Below, piece by piece: positions 7,026 through 15,963 of a DNA stretch of 64,000 bases. A program made the position numbers and the translations under genes. This DNA is from Chryseobacterium sp. ISL-6 (GTDB taxonomy: Bacteria; Bacteroidota; Bacteroidia; Flavobacteriales; Weeksellaceae), in assembly GCF_018613715.1 (NCBI RefSeq), contig NZ_JAGGPT010000005.1, forward strand, positions 124,001 through 188,000, written 5' to 3'. The notes beneath the pieces are model-generated. The model had not been told where the DNA came from. It saw only the letters and a list, made by a program, of their open reading frames with translations, and made no database searches. The number at the start of each line of letters is the position of its first letter. The stretch's first letter is position 1.

Positions 7026-7099
7026 GCCTCCATAGCTCAGTTGGCCAGAGCACGTGATTTGTAATCTCGGGGTCGTGGGTTCGAATCCCTCTGGAGGCT
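7026..7099 (+). tRNA. tRNA-Thr(TGT), copy 2
   Basis: Same acceptor, anticodon TGT and T-arm as the copy at 6607; part of a tandem duplication with a ~420-bp period. Confidence 0.95.
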
Positions 7100-7119
7100 C
7101 AATTTAATATAAAACATGA

Positions 7120-7200
7120 GGGAAGATTCCAGAGTGGCTAAATGGGACTGACTGTAACTCAGTTGCTTCGGCTTCGCAGGTTCGAATCCTGCTCTTCCCA
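7120..7200 (+). tRNA. tRNA-Tyr(GTA), copy 2
   Basis: Identical in structure to the copy at 6697, 423 bases downstream of it. Confidence 0.95.
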
Positions 7201-7222
7201 CATTTTATATTAGAAAAAAGAC

Positions 7223-7253
7223 TTGCAAATTTAAAAGCTTTTTTATAGATTTG
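7223..7253 (+). promoter_or_regulatory. Internal promoter before tRNA-Gly copy 2
   Basis: TTG (7223-7225), a 20-base spacer and TAGATTTG (7246-7253); a duplicated copy of the element at 6800-6830. Confidence 0.6.
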
Positions 7254-7287
7254 CACAGCGTTTACCAATAGTTTTGGAAACAAAATT

Positions 7288-7360
7288 GCGGAAGTAGCTC
7301 AGTTGGTAGAGCGTCAGCCTTCCAAGCTGAATGTCGCGGGTTCGACCCCCGTCTTCCGCT
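7288..7360 (+). tRNA. tRNA-Gly(TCC), copy 2
   Basis: Same sequence features as the copy at 6865; it ends the second duplicated block. Confidence 0.95.
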
Positions 7361-7366
7361 CAAAGA

Positions 7367-7391
7367 AAATCACGCTTTTAGTGTGATTTTT
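7367..7391 (+). terminator. Terminator-like hairpin after tRNA-Gly copy 2
   Basis: AAATCAC / GTGATTT stem with seven T. tRNA-Thr(GGT) begins only ~10 bases on and shows no promoter of its own, so read-through must occur. Confidence 0.6.
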
Positions 7392-7400
7392 TTGCTTAAT

Positions 7401-7472
7401 GCCGACTTAGCTCAGCGGTAGAGTGCTTCCTTGGTAAGGAAGAGGTCACGGGTTCAAGTCCCGTAGTTGGCT
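7401..7472 (+). tRNA. tRNA-Thr(GGT)
   Basis: 72 nt with acceptor GCCGACT/AGTTGGC, anticodon GGT (tGGTaa) and T-arm GGGTTCAAGTCCC. Confidence 0.94.
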
Positions 7473-7480
7473 CTCGTAAT

Positions 7481-7509
7481 AATCCCGGATTCTTTCGGGA
7501 TTTTTTTTT
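7481..7509 (+). terminator. Terminator of the tRNA cluster
   Basis: AATCCCG / CGGGATT stem followed by nine T. Confidence 0.8.
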
Positions 7510-7538
7510 GGAAATAAATTAAATTCAAAGAAACATAT

Positions 7539-7558
7539 AAATCATCTGCTGATGATTT
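7539..7558. promoter_or_regulatory. Inverted repeat upstream of the response regulator
   Basis: AAATCATC-tgct-GATGATTT, 50 bases before the regulator ATG; a possible autoregulatory site (inference). Confidence 0.25.
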
Positions 7559-7607
7559 TAATCAACAATCATAAAAATTTTCGTTAAATTCGTATAAATA
7601 TTTTTTG

Positions 7608-8288
7608 ATGAATATACTTTTATTAGAAGACGATCTTATTCTCTCAGCTGAACTTTGTAAATTTTTGGAATCAAATCATTTTACCTGTGATAAAATTTAT
7701 GACGGTGAGACTTTCCTTCGCCAGATAAAAAACAATTCTTACGATTTATATCTTCTTGATATTAATGTTCCCAAGATAAACGGGTTGGATGTCTGCCAGA
7801 CGATTCGTTCTTTTGATAAAAATACCCCCATTATCATTATTTCGGCGTACGGAGATCTTTCTGATAAAAAAGATGCCTTCACAAGACTTGCGGATGATTA
7901 TCTTGTAAAGCCTTTTCAGTTTGAAGAATTGCTTTTACGTGTAAATTCTCTGTTGAGAAGAAAAATGCCTGTAGATACTTCAGATCAGGAAATTGTACGG
8001 ATTGATGATCTTATCATTAATAAAACAGAGCAAAAAGTTTTCAGGGCCGGAAATGAAATTACCCTTACTTTGAAAGAATTTCAATTATTGGCCTATCTGG
8101 CCGAAGCTCAGGGAAGGACGGTTTCCAAGCAACAGATCACAGAACATGTTTGGGAGCATAATTTTAATACCAATACGAATACCGTAGAGGTATACATCAA
8201 TTTTTTAAGAAAGAAAATAGATAAAGACTTTAAAGTTAAACTTATTCATACCCGATCGGGATTTGGATATTACTTAAGCCCACTATAA
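7608..8288 (+). CDS. OmpR/CusR-family response regulator
   Basis: This 226-aa protein has a receiver domain (1-115) with acidic pair D8-D9, phosphoacceptor D51 (LLDINVPK), S79 and K101 (LVKPF), then a winged-helix DNA-binding domain (about 128-226, ending GFGYYLSPL). ATG 7608 was chosen over a TTG three bases upstream. Its stop abuts the sensor kinase start, and the metal efflux genes follow directly. This is the layout of metal-responsive pairs such as CusRS, so control of the downstream pump is the likely job (inference from position). Confidence 0.85.
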   Translation: MNILLLEDDLILSAELCKFLESNHFTCDKIYDGETFLRQIKNNSYDLYLLDINVPKINGLDVCQTIRSFDKNTPIIIISAYGDLSDKKDAFTRLADDYLVKPFQFEELLLRVNSLLRRKMPVDTSDQEIVRIDDLIINKTEQKVFRAGNEITLTLKEFQLLAYLAEAQGRTVSKQQITEHVWEHNFNTNTNTVEVYINFLRKKIDKDFKVKLIHTRSGFGYYLSPL

Positions 8289-9653
8289 ATGTCGTTAAAA
8301 AGGAAGATCGCTTTAAATTTAAGTATTGCCTTCTCATTACTTTTCGGTATTGTGATGGTTATAATATACATGTCTTTTAATGATTTTAGAAGAGATGAAT
8401 TTAAAGAGAGATTCAGACAGAGGTTAGAATTTACATCTCATTTTATCTCAGAATCTAAAGATTTCGAAAGGGAAGCACCCATTTTTTTTAATGAAAATTC
8501 GGATAATATCCTTCTTAATGAAAAGATCCTGATCTTTAATGCAGAAAAGGAGTTGATCTACAGTACCATAAAAGATCGGAATGTCACCTGGGACGCCGCT
8601 TTATTAAAGGAGCTGGATCAGAAAAAAATGATCTATACAGAAAAGACAGTTCCTGAGATATATGCAGCATTAAAAAACATCCGTGGAGAAAATTACTATA
8701 TTCTCACCAGCGCTTTTGACAGCAATGGGAAATCAAAGTTGAACTATTTAAAATATCTACTTATCACTGCCTATGTGATGAGTACACTTTTGATTGGTCT
8801 TTTCAGTTACTATTTTATGGGACAGTTTCTTCGTCCATTAGAAGAATTGAATCAAGAAATATCCGAAGTTACAGCCCACAAACTGACTACACAAATTCCC
8901 GTACAAGAATCTCAAGACGAGATTAGCATTCTGGCACAGTCATTCAATACGATGATTGTAAGGCTAAATGACGTATTTCAATCTCAAAAAGATTTCACAG
9001 CGAGCGCCTCGCACGAAATAAGAACCCCCATCACAAGGATGGCATTCCAGTTGGAGAATCTGATTAAATTTGAAAAACATTCTCCTGAGACACTATCTTC
9101 ATTAAAACAGATTCAGAAAGATGTATATCAGTTGTCTGATCTGACCAATTCCTTGCTGCTTCTTACCAAATTTGACAAAGAGAATATTCAGAGTTTGTAT
9201 GAGGAAGTACGAATTGATGAAGTTATATTCAGTTCCTTTGAAACCGTAGAAAAAAGTTATCCGGATCTGAAAATGGATTTTTTAATTTCTGAAGAAACTT
9301 CAGAACAAGCACTATTAACCATTAAAGGAATACAATCATTGCTAGATATCGTGTTTATCAACCTGTTCAAAAATGCAGCGGTATATTCAGATAATACTGA
9401 AGTGGATGTTCTTATTACAGAAACTACTTCAAAACTGATTGTGGATGTTATTTCTCATGGAAATACTATTTCAGAGGATGAGCAGTCAAAACTATTTGAG
9501 GCATTTATGCGGGGACACAATTCCCAGCATATTTCCGGCTCCGGATTAGGACTTCGTATTGTAAAAAGAATTTTAGAATACCACGGAGCTGATATCATTT
9601 ATTCTTCACCATTAGAAAACGTAAACAAGTTTAGTGTTACCTTCAAAAACTAA
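8289..9653 (+). CDS. Sensor histidine kinase, CusS-like
   Basis: This 454-aa protein has TM1 about 10-29, a ~125-residue periplasmic sensor, TM2 about 157-178, a HAMP linker, HisKA with H242 (SASHEIRTPITR), N-box NLFKNA (358-363) and G2 box GSGLGLRIV (about 417-425). The G1 box reads VISHGNTI rather than DxGxG, a variant seen in some CusS-type kinases. The start codon follows the regulator stop with no gap. The periplasmic signal is unknown; metal sensing is inferred only from the adjacent pump. Confidence 0.85.
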   Translation: MSLKRKIALNLSIAFSLLFGIVMVIIYMSFNDFRRDEFKERFRQRLEFTSHFISESKDFEREAPIFFNENSDNILLNEKILIFNAEKELIYSTIKDRNVTWDAALLKELDQKKMIYTEKTVPEIYAALKNIRGENYYILTSAFDSNGKSKLNYLKYLLITAYVMSTLLIGLFSYYFMGQFLRPLEELNQEISEVTAHKLTTQIPVQESQDEISILAQSFNTMIVRLNDVFQSQKDFTASASHEIRTPITRMAFQLENLIKFEKHSPETLSSLKQIQKDVYQLSDLTNSLLLLTKFDKENIQSLYEEVRIDEVIFSSFETVEKSYPDLKMDFLISEETSEQALLTIKGIQSLLDIVFINLFKNAAVYSDNTEVDVLITETTSKLIVDVISHGNTISEDEQSKLFEAFMRGHNSQHISGSGLGLRIVKRILEYHGADIIYSSPLENVNKFSVTFKN

Positions 9654-9730
9654 AATTTAATTTTTTTTTAAGCCTCATTTAAGTTCGTTTTAATCGTGTC
9701 TTAGCACTTTTGTATCATAAAATTGAAAGA

Positions 9731-10972
9731 ATGAACAAAATTGCAGGACTGTTTGTTGTCATTTCCTCATTCATGACAGCACAACAGAAAATGTCACTCC
9801 TGGATTGTGAAAATGCTTTCCAGACGAATAATCTTCAACTTCTCGCCCAACAGTATAATATCAATATGGCGGATGCTGATATTTTACAGGCCAAGATCTG
9901 GGAACTGCCGCAACTAAGTGGACAAATCAATGCTTATAATCCTGAAAAGAAAAAAGTATTTGATGTTGGAAACGCTAAAGGGGCACAGGTAACTCAGCTG
10001 ATCTACATGGGTGGAAAGAAAAAGAATGAGATTGCTTTTGCGAAATCGAATAAGGAACTGGCACAATTTCAATTTTCTCAACTTTTAGTTGATCTTAAAA
10101 CACAATTACACACCACTTACTACAATCTTTACTTTGAAAAATTAAAACTGGAAAACACCAACAAGCAGTTGGGATACATGAAAGAGCTTCTGAGTGCTTA
10201 CAAAGTACAGTCCGCAAAAGGAAATGTATCACTTAAAGACGAGGTAAGATTACAAAGTATCGTTATTCAGCTGAACAATGATAAGGTAGAGATCAATAAA
10301 AATATTCTCACAGTAGAGCAAAATCTAAAAGTCCTAACAGGAATTACAGAAGATATAGAACCGCAGCTGTCGGATTCTGAGGCTAAGGAAATTCTTGCCA
10401 CACAGCCTTTTGGTGATGAGGAGGAATTAAAGAAAAAGGCATTGGAAAATAATGCAGACTATCAATACAACATAAAATTGATTGATAATAGTAAATTATT
10501 TGCCCAATGGCAGAAGTCTTTAAATGTTCCGGACCTTAATGTAGGAGCAGGCTGGGATCAGAATGGAGGGACTTTCAAAAATGAAATTAATTTGATGGTA
10601 GGTATTCCGTTGCCTTTATGGAAAAGTAATCAGGGAAATGTTGAAAAAGCAAATTATGCTATTCAGCAGAATCAGAAAAATGCTGATTACCAAAAACTGG
10701 ATCTTGAAACAAAAGTACAGGCTTCATACAGAACCTGGAAAAGCCAATATGATCAGTTAGCCGAAATAAAAGCGACAGATCTTAATAATCTTGATCTTGT
10801 ATATAATGGGATGCTTAAAAATTTCAGAAGCGGAAATGTAAGTCTTATTGAATTTACTGACTTTATGGAAAGCTACAGACAAACGGCTCTTCAGATATAT
10901 GACATGAAAAATGATATCATCCAATCGGCTGAACAGCTTAATCAATTAGTACAAACTAAAATCTTCTATTAA
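9731..10972 (+). CDS. Outer membrane efflux protein (TolC/CusC family)
   Basis: This 413-aa protein starts at ATG 9731 (MNKIAGLFVVISSFMTAQQK, a type I signal peptide). It has the duplicated long coiled-coil helices of OEP proteins: LLDCENAFQTNN and DILQAKI in repeat 1, and LMVGIPLPLWKSNQGNVEKA and LEFTDFMESY-like segments in repeat 2. It would form the trimeric outer-membrane channel of the pump encoded by the next two genes, four bases upstream of the adaptor. A TTG-initiated extension from 9710 overlaps a promoter-like CACTTTTG and is unlikely. Confidence 0.85.
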   Translation: MNKIAGLFVVISSFMTAQQKMSLLDCENAFQTNNLQLLAQQYNINMADADILQAKIWELPQLSGQINAYNPEKKKVFDVGNAKGAQVTQLIYMGGKKKNEIAFAKSNKELAQFQFSQLLVDLKTQLHTTYYNLYFEKLKLENTNKQLGYMKELLSAYKVQSAKGNVSLKDEVRLQSIVIQLNNDKVEINKNILTVEQNLKVLTGITEDIEPQLSDSEAKEILATQPFGDEEELKKKALENNADYQYNIKLIDNSKLFAQWQKSLNVPDLNVGAGWDQNGGTFKNEINLMVGIPLPLWKSNQGNVEKANYAIQQNQKNADYQKLDLETKVQASYRTWKSQYDQLAEIKATDLNNLDLVYNGMLKNFRSGNVSLIEFTDFMESYRQTALQIYDMKNDIIQSAEQLNQLVQTKIFY

Positions 10973-10976
10973 AAAA

Positions 10977-12059
10977 ATGAAAAAATATATAATTGCTTTA
11001 TTTGTGGCCATTGCATCATTATCTTGCTCTAAGAAGGAAGAAACGAAAGTTGTAGAACCAAAAGGATTTGAACTAAGCAATACAATGCTTAAATCCATCG
11101 CTTTAGCAAAAGTTGAAAAAAAATATATCGCAGACAATTATAATTTTTACGGAAAAATATCTGCAGATCAAAACAGCTATATAGATGTTTATCCTTTAGT
11201 AGGAGGAAATGTTTTGAGTGTAAATGTTGAACTTGGAGACCATGTAACAAAAGGTCAGGTTCTGGCGACCATCAGAAGTACGGAGCTTGCTGAAGTACAA
11301 AAGGATGTAAGCGATGCTAAAACAGATTTGGTAGTTGCTCAAAATAATGTTCGTGTTGCTAAAGAAATGTATGAAGGCAAACTGAATACAGAAAGAGATG
11401 TCCTTGAAGCTAAAAGTCAATTGCAAAAAGCACAGGACCAAATGCAGAGAGCAAGTGCGATAAGCACGGTTTATAATGTAAAGAGAGGAAATATTTATAG
11501 TGTCTTAGCTCCCATCAGTGGATTTATTGTTCAGAAGAATATCAATAAGGATATGCAGTTGAGAACAGATAGAAGTGACAATATTTTTGATGTTGCCAAT
11601 ACCACTAATGTTTGGGCTATTATGAACGTTAATGAATCTGACATTGATAAAATTAGTCTTGGAATGAAAGCTGAGGTTTCTACACTTTCTTATCCTGATA
11701 AAATATTCTACGGAAAGATTGATAAGATATTCAAAATTATTGATCCTCAAACCAATGCGATGCAAGCCAGAGTTGTTTTAGATAATGCAAACGGATTGCT
11801 GATCCCAGATAGTAAGGCTACCATAAAAGTTTCTACTTCAGAAAATAATATGGCATTAACTGTCCCTTCCAAAGCGGTAATTTTCGATGATAACAGAAGC
11901 TTTGTTGTTGTTTTTAAATCCAGAACTAATTTAAAAGTTAAAGAAGTCAAAGTTTTAAAACAGGTGGGAGATACCACTTATATATCTGATGGGTTAGTGG
12001 ATGGAGAACAAGTCATTACTGAAAATCAATTGTTGATTTATCGTTCTCTTAACAACTAA
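10977..12059 (+). CDS. RND efflux periplasmic adaptor lipoprotein (CusB/CzcB type)
   Basis: This 360-aa protein begins with a lipoprotein signal peptide ending ASLSC (C17), so it is anchored in a membrane by lipid. A barrel-sandwich lipoyl-like half follows (DVYPLVGGNVLSVNVELGDH), then a coiled-coil hairpin (about 100-155), the second lipoyl half (SVLAPISGFI) and a beta-barrel with a membrane-proximal domain. It links the outer channel with the inner-membrane pump. No His- or Met-rich metal-binding tail is present, so metal specificity cannot be read here. Confidence 0.85.
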   Translation: MKKYIIALFVAIASLSCSKKEETKVVEPKGFELSNTMLKSIALAKVEKKYIADNYNFYGKISADQNSYIDVYPLVGGNVLSVNVELGDHVTKGQVLATIRSTELAEVQKDVSDAKTDLVVAQNNVRVAKEMYEGKLNTERDVLEAKSQLQKAQDQMQRASAISTVYNVKRGNIYSVLAPISGFIVQKNINKDMQLRTDRSDNIFDVANTTNVWAIMNVNESDIDKISLGMKAEVSTLSYPDKIFYGKIDKIFKIIDPQTNAMQARVVLDNANGLLIPDSKATIKVSTSENNMALTVPSKAVIFDDNRSFVVVFKSRTNLKVKEVKVLKQVGDTTYISDGLVDGEQVITENQLLIYRSLNN

Positions 12060-12109
12060 ATCAAAGTCTTTTTTTAAACGACTTTTCTAGGTCATCAATT
12101 TAAAATACT

Positions 12110-15100
12110 ATGAATAAATTCATTAAAAATATAATTTCTTTTTCACTTAAAAATAAAGCATTTACCTTTATTTGGGTAGCAATATTGGCTGTTGCAGGGT
12201 TTATAAGTTTCAAAAATATGCCTATTGAAGCTTTTCCTGATGTTACCAATACCCAGATTGTAATTATTACCCAGTGGAACGGACGAAGCGCAGAAGAAGT
12301 AGAACGCTTTGTTACCACACCAATAGAATTAGCAATGAGTCCGGTTCAGAAAAAAACAAGTGTAAGAAGTACCACTATGTTTGGTCTTTCTATTGTTAAA
12401 ATTCTGTTCGATGATGGGGTGGACGATACTTTTGCCAGAAATCAGGTGAATAACCAACTAAGAACTATAAGCCTTCCTGATGAGGTAGATCCCGAAGTAC
12501 AACCACCCTACGGACCAACAGGTGAAATTTTCAGATATACTTTAGAGAGTAAAACGAAAGATTCACGGGAATTATTAACACTACAAAACTGGGTAGTAGA
12601 CAGAGCATTGAGAGGAGTGCCGGGTGTAGCAGATATCAATGTCTTCGGAGGCCAGGATAAAGTTTTCGAACTGAGCATTGATCCGAGAGCTTTGGATAAA
12701 TATAATCTGACACCACTTCAGGTGTATGATGCTGTTACAAAAAGTAATCTGAATGTAGGTGGAGATGTGATAGAGAAGAACGGTCAGGCTTATGTGGTAA
12801 GAGGTATTGGCTTGGTAAAATCTATCGGAGATATTGGAAATATTACCATTGAGAATGAAAGTGGAAATCCTGTATTGGTAAAAAATGTTGCCAATGTTCA
12901 CGAGAGCTCTATGCCAAGAGTGGGGCAGGCGGGGCTAAACAACCATGAAGATACGGTGGAAGGGATTGTGGTAATGAGGAAAGGAGAGAATCCCCGCGAG
13001 GTATTGGTAGGTGTTAAAGCCAAGATCAAGGAGCTGAATGAAAAAATCCTTCCAAAGGATGTGAAAATGGTTACTTTTTATGATCGTGATAACCTGATGG
13101 ATTTTACGACAGAAACCGTAATGCATAATTTACTTGAAGGCATTGTACTGGTAACTGTCATGGTTTTAATATTCATGGCAGACTGGAGAACGACATTAAT
13201 AGTTTCTATTATTATTCCTTTATCCTTATTGTTTGCATTCCTATGTCTGAAGCTGGCGGGTATGAGTGCTAATTTGCTTTCATTGGGAGCTGTCGATTTC
13301 GGAATTATTATCGATGGAGCCGTCGTCATGGTGGAAGGTATCTTTGTTATGCTTGACCATAAAGCCAAAAAGTATGGAATGGAAAAATTCAATAAGCTTG
13401 CAAAAGGTGGGTGGATAAAACAAACCGGAACAGGTTTAGGAAAAGCAATATTCTTTTCTAAATTAATTATCATTACTTCTTTAATCCCAATTTTCTCATT
13501 CCAGAAAGTTGAAGGTAAAATGTTTTCACCTTTGGCTTTTACGCTAGGATTTGCTTTGATGGGGGCATTAATATTTACTTTGACATTAGTACCCGTTCTT
13601 TCTCATATTCTATTAAATAAAAATGTAAGAGAAAAGAATAATCCATTTGTAAATTTCTGGGATAGGATTGTTGAAAAAGGATTCAGCTATACTTTTAAAA
13701 ATAAAAAATTAAGTTTAATTGTTTCTATTTCTTTCTTAGTCGCTACATTATTTTCGGGAAAATTCTTAGGAACTGAATTTTTACCCCAGCTTAATGAAGG
13801 GTCATTATGGATCACTGCAGAAATGCCGATGAGTTCTTCACTGAAAGAATCTTTAAAAACTGCAGATCTCCTAAAAAAAGACATTATGAGCTTTTCTGAA
13901 GTTACCGACGTATTGGCACAGACAGGACGTAGTAATGATGGAACAGATCCTAATGGATTTGGATTTGTACAGTTTGCCGTCAATCTGAAACCACGGGAAG
14001 ATTGGAAGCGAAAGATTTCTTATGATGAACTGATCCAAGAGATCGATGGAAAGCTAAGAAATTATCAAGGAATTACTTTTAATTATTCGCAGCCAATTTC
14101 TGATAATGTTGCGGAAGCGGTAGCAGGATTTAAGGCTGAAAACGGAATCAAAATTTATGGGGATAACCTGCAGACTTTAGATCGTTTAGCAGCGGAGGTC
14201 TTAAAAGAAATAAAAAATGTGGATGGGGTTAAAGATCCCGGAATCATTAAAAATATTGGTCAGCCAGAGGTTAGTGTGGTGCTTGATAGAGATAAAATGG
14301 CAGCCTATGGAGTAATGCCGGCTGATGCACAGGCGGTTCTGGAAATGGCTTTTGGTGGTAAAACTGCCTCAGAAATGTTTGATGGTGAACGGAAATTTCC
14401 AATAAGACTTCGTTATTCTCAGGAATATAGAAAAGACGAAAATGATATTGCGGCATTGATGGTTCCCACTCAGGATGGGGCGAAAATACCTTTAAAAGAA
14501 ATAAGCAATATTGTAAAAGATAATGGTGCCGCCTTTATTTATAGGGATGATATTAAACGTTACATCGGTGTGAAATTTTCAATACGTGATCGTGACTTGG
14601 GGGGAACAATTGCTGATGCTCAGAAAAAAGTTTCCAAGATTGAACTTCCCGATGGCTATTCAATTGGATGGACCGGTCAGTTTGAAAATCAACAAAGAGC
14701 ATCACATCGATTGGCACAAGTAGTCCCGGTAAGTATTCTGATGATCTTCTTTTTATTGTTTATACTATTTGGAAATATAAAAGATTCTCTATTAGTTTTA
14801 GCGAACGTTCCATTCGCACTGATTGGAGGTATAATTGCTCTTCATGTTACGAGAATGAATTTTGGGATATCAGCAGGAGTAGGAATGATCGCACTTTTAG
14901 GAATCTGTATCCAAAATGGGGTAATTCTAATTACAGAGTTTCATCAGAATATTAAAAATGGATTAAACCTGGATGAGGCAATATTCACTGGGGTGAAATC
15001 CAGAACCAGACCGGTAATTATGACTGCCTTAATGGCCTCCATTGGTCTTTTGCCTGCTGCACTTTCTACAGGTATAGGTTCCGAATCTCAAAAGCCATTG

Positions 15101-15208
15101 GCAATTGTTATTATTGGGGGACTGATAACTGCGACAGTACTTACATTGCTTATTTTTCCAATTATTTTCTGGATTTTTAACAGAACGAAAAAATCGGAAC
15201 ATATATAG
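12110..15208 (+). CDS. Heavy-metal RND efflux transporter (CusA/CzcA family)
   Basis: This 1032-aa inner-membrane protein has the RND layout: TM1 at about 13-32, two large periplasmic loops and TM clusters around 340-510 and 865-1025. The HME-RND proton-relay signature is present as VDFGIIIDGAVVMVEG, with D396, D402 and E409 corresponding to the essential charged residues of CzcA. It exports metal cations using the proton gradient. Sequence alone does not separate Cu/Ag from Zn/Co/Cd export. It completes the operon: regulator, kinase, channel, adaptor, pump. A strong terminator follows. Confidence 0.88.
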   Translation: MNKFIKNIISFSLKNKAFTFIWVAILAVAGFISFKNMPIEAFPDVTNTQIVIITQWNGRSAEEVERFVTTPIELAMSPVQKKTSVRSTTMFGLSIVKILFDDGVDDTFARNQVNNQLRTISLPDEVDPEVQPPYGPTGEIFRYTLESKTKDSRELLTLQNWVVDRALRGVPGVADINVFGGQDKVFELSIDPRALDKYNLTPLQVYDAVTKSNLNVGGDVIEKNGQAYVVRGIGLVKSIGDIGNITIENESGNPVLVKNVANVHESSMPRVGQAGLNNHEDTVEGIVVMRKGENPREVLVGVKAKIKELNEKILPKDVKMVTFYDRDNLMDFTTETVMHNLLEGIVLVTVMVLIFMADWRTTLIVSIIIPLSLLFAFLCLKLAGMSANLLSLGAVDFGIIIDGAVVMVEGIFVMLDHKAKKYGMEKFNKLAKGGWIKQTGTGLGKAIFFSKLIIITSLIPIFSFQKVEGKMFSPLAFTLGFALMGALIFTLTLVPVLSHILLNKNVREKNNPFVNFWDRIVEKGFSYTFKNKKLSLIVSISFLVATLFSGKFLGTEFLPQLNEGSLWITAEMPMSSSLKESLKTADLLKKDIMSFSEVTDVLAQTGRSNDGTDPNGFGFVQFAVNLKPREDWKRKISYDELIQEIDGKLRNYQGITFNYSQPISDNVAEAVAGFKAENGIKIYGDNLQTLDRLAAEVLKEIKNVDGVKDPGIIKNIGQPEVSVVLDRDKMAAYGVMPADAQAVLEMAFGGKTASEMFDGERKFPIRLRYSQEYRKDENDIAALMVPTQDGAKIPLKEISNIVKDNGAAFIYRDDIKRYIGVKFSIRDRDLGGTIADAQKKVSKIELPDGYSIGWTGQFENQQRASHRLAQVVPVSILMIFFLLFILFGNIKDSLLVLANVPFALIGGIIALHVTRMNFGISAGVGMIALLGICIQNGVILITEFHQNIKNGLNLDEAIFTGVKSRTRPVIMTALMASIGLLPAALSTGIGSESQKPLAIVIIGGLITATVLTLLIFPIIFWIFNRTKKSEHI

Positions 15209-15226
15209 TTGATCGATTTTTAAAAT

Positions 15227-15275
15227 AAAAAGATAAGTTCGGGATAGGTTTATTCCGAACTTATCTTTTTATTTT
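15227..15275 (+). terminator. Terminator of the efflux operon
   Basis: A ~15-bp stem (AAAAGATAAGTTCGG / CCGAACTTATCTTTT) with an AT-rich tail, able to work in both directions. Confidence 0.8.
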
Positions 15276-15402
15276 ATTTATTATAGGTAGAACTTTAATT
15301 CTTTTATCGGAATCATTTATTTCATGATAATGAGTTTAAAAAATAAAGTATATTTGCGCACAAGTAAACCGTTTCCCACTAAAAACACAAGAAATCCCTC
15401 AC

Positions 15403-15963
15403 ATGAAACGTTATAAGAATACCGTATTATTCGTATTTGTAGGCTTTTGTATACTATTACCCCTGCAATTGTTTTTTAAAATAAGTTTAGAAGAAACCTA
15501 TCCCTCATTTAATTTTCCTGGATTTGCTTCGTTACCTATTAAAGAAGAAAAATATATTGTATTTACTAAAACGACTACCAAAGTTTATTTTAAAGACAAA
15601 ACTGATACAATTGTAGCGCAAAACGATTATTTAGGAAATAAAATCCCGCGAACGATACAAATTACGCTCATTAAAAATCTTCTTTTTCCCACAGAATATC
15701 CCATACTTGATGCAAGGGTCAATTCCTTACCGCCCTACAAAAAAAGATTGTATATACTAAAAAAGTCTATTCTCAATAGAAATATTAAGAAAATCAATTT
15801 AGAGGAAAGCAAAGCTTTTGTTGTAAAAAAGCTTAGAGAAAACTTCCCAAACAAAGAGGTAGCTCAGATATTAGTCACTAATGAGAATAAAGATTTTGAT
15901 ATAACGACTAAACAATTAACGAATAGGGTAACCAGGGACACACTGATTAATTTCAAGTTTTAA
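15403..15963 (+). CDS. Single-pass membrane protein of unknown function, upstream of HTTM gene
   Basis: This 186-aa protein has one N-terminal transmembrane segment (about 8-27, TVLFVFVGFCILLPLQLFF) followed by a ~155-residue hydrophilic, Lys-rich domain predicted outside the cytoplasm. Family not recognised. Its stop overlaps the next start by one base (TAATG), so it is coupled to the broken HTTM-type gene. Such small anchored partners next to HTTM/VKGC-like proteins are common in Bacteroidota, but no function is established. Confidence 0.6.
   Translation: MKRYKNTVLFVFVGFCILLPLQLFFKISLEETYPSFNFPGFASLPIKEEKYIVFTKTTTKVYFKDKTDTIVAQNDYLGNKIPRTIQITLIKNLLFPTEYPILDARVNSLPPYKKRLYILKKSILNRNIKKINLEESKAFVVKKLRENFPNKEVAQILVTNENKDFDITTKQLTNRVTRDTLINFKF

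Noticed and set aside
6607..7472. Regularly spaced similar blocks, considered as a CRISPR array
   Set aside because: The blocks are tRNAs in a tandem duplication; there are no short uniform repeats with unique spacers.
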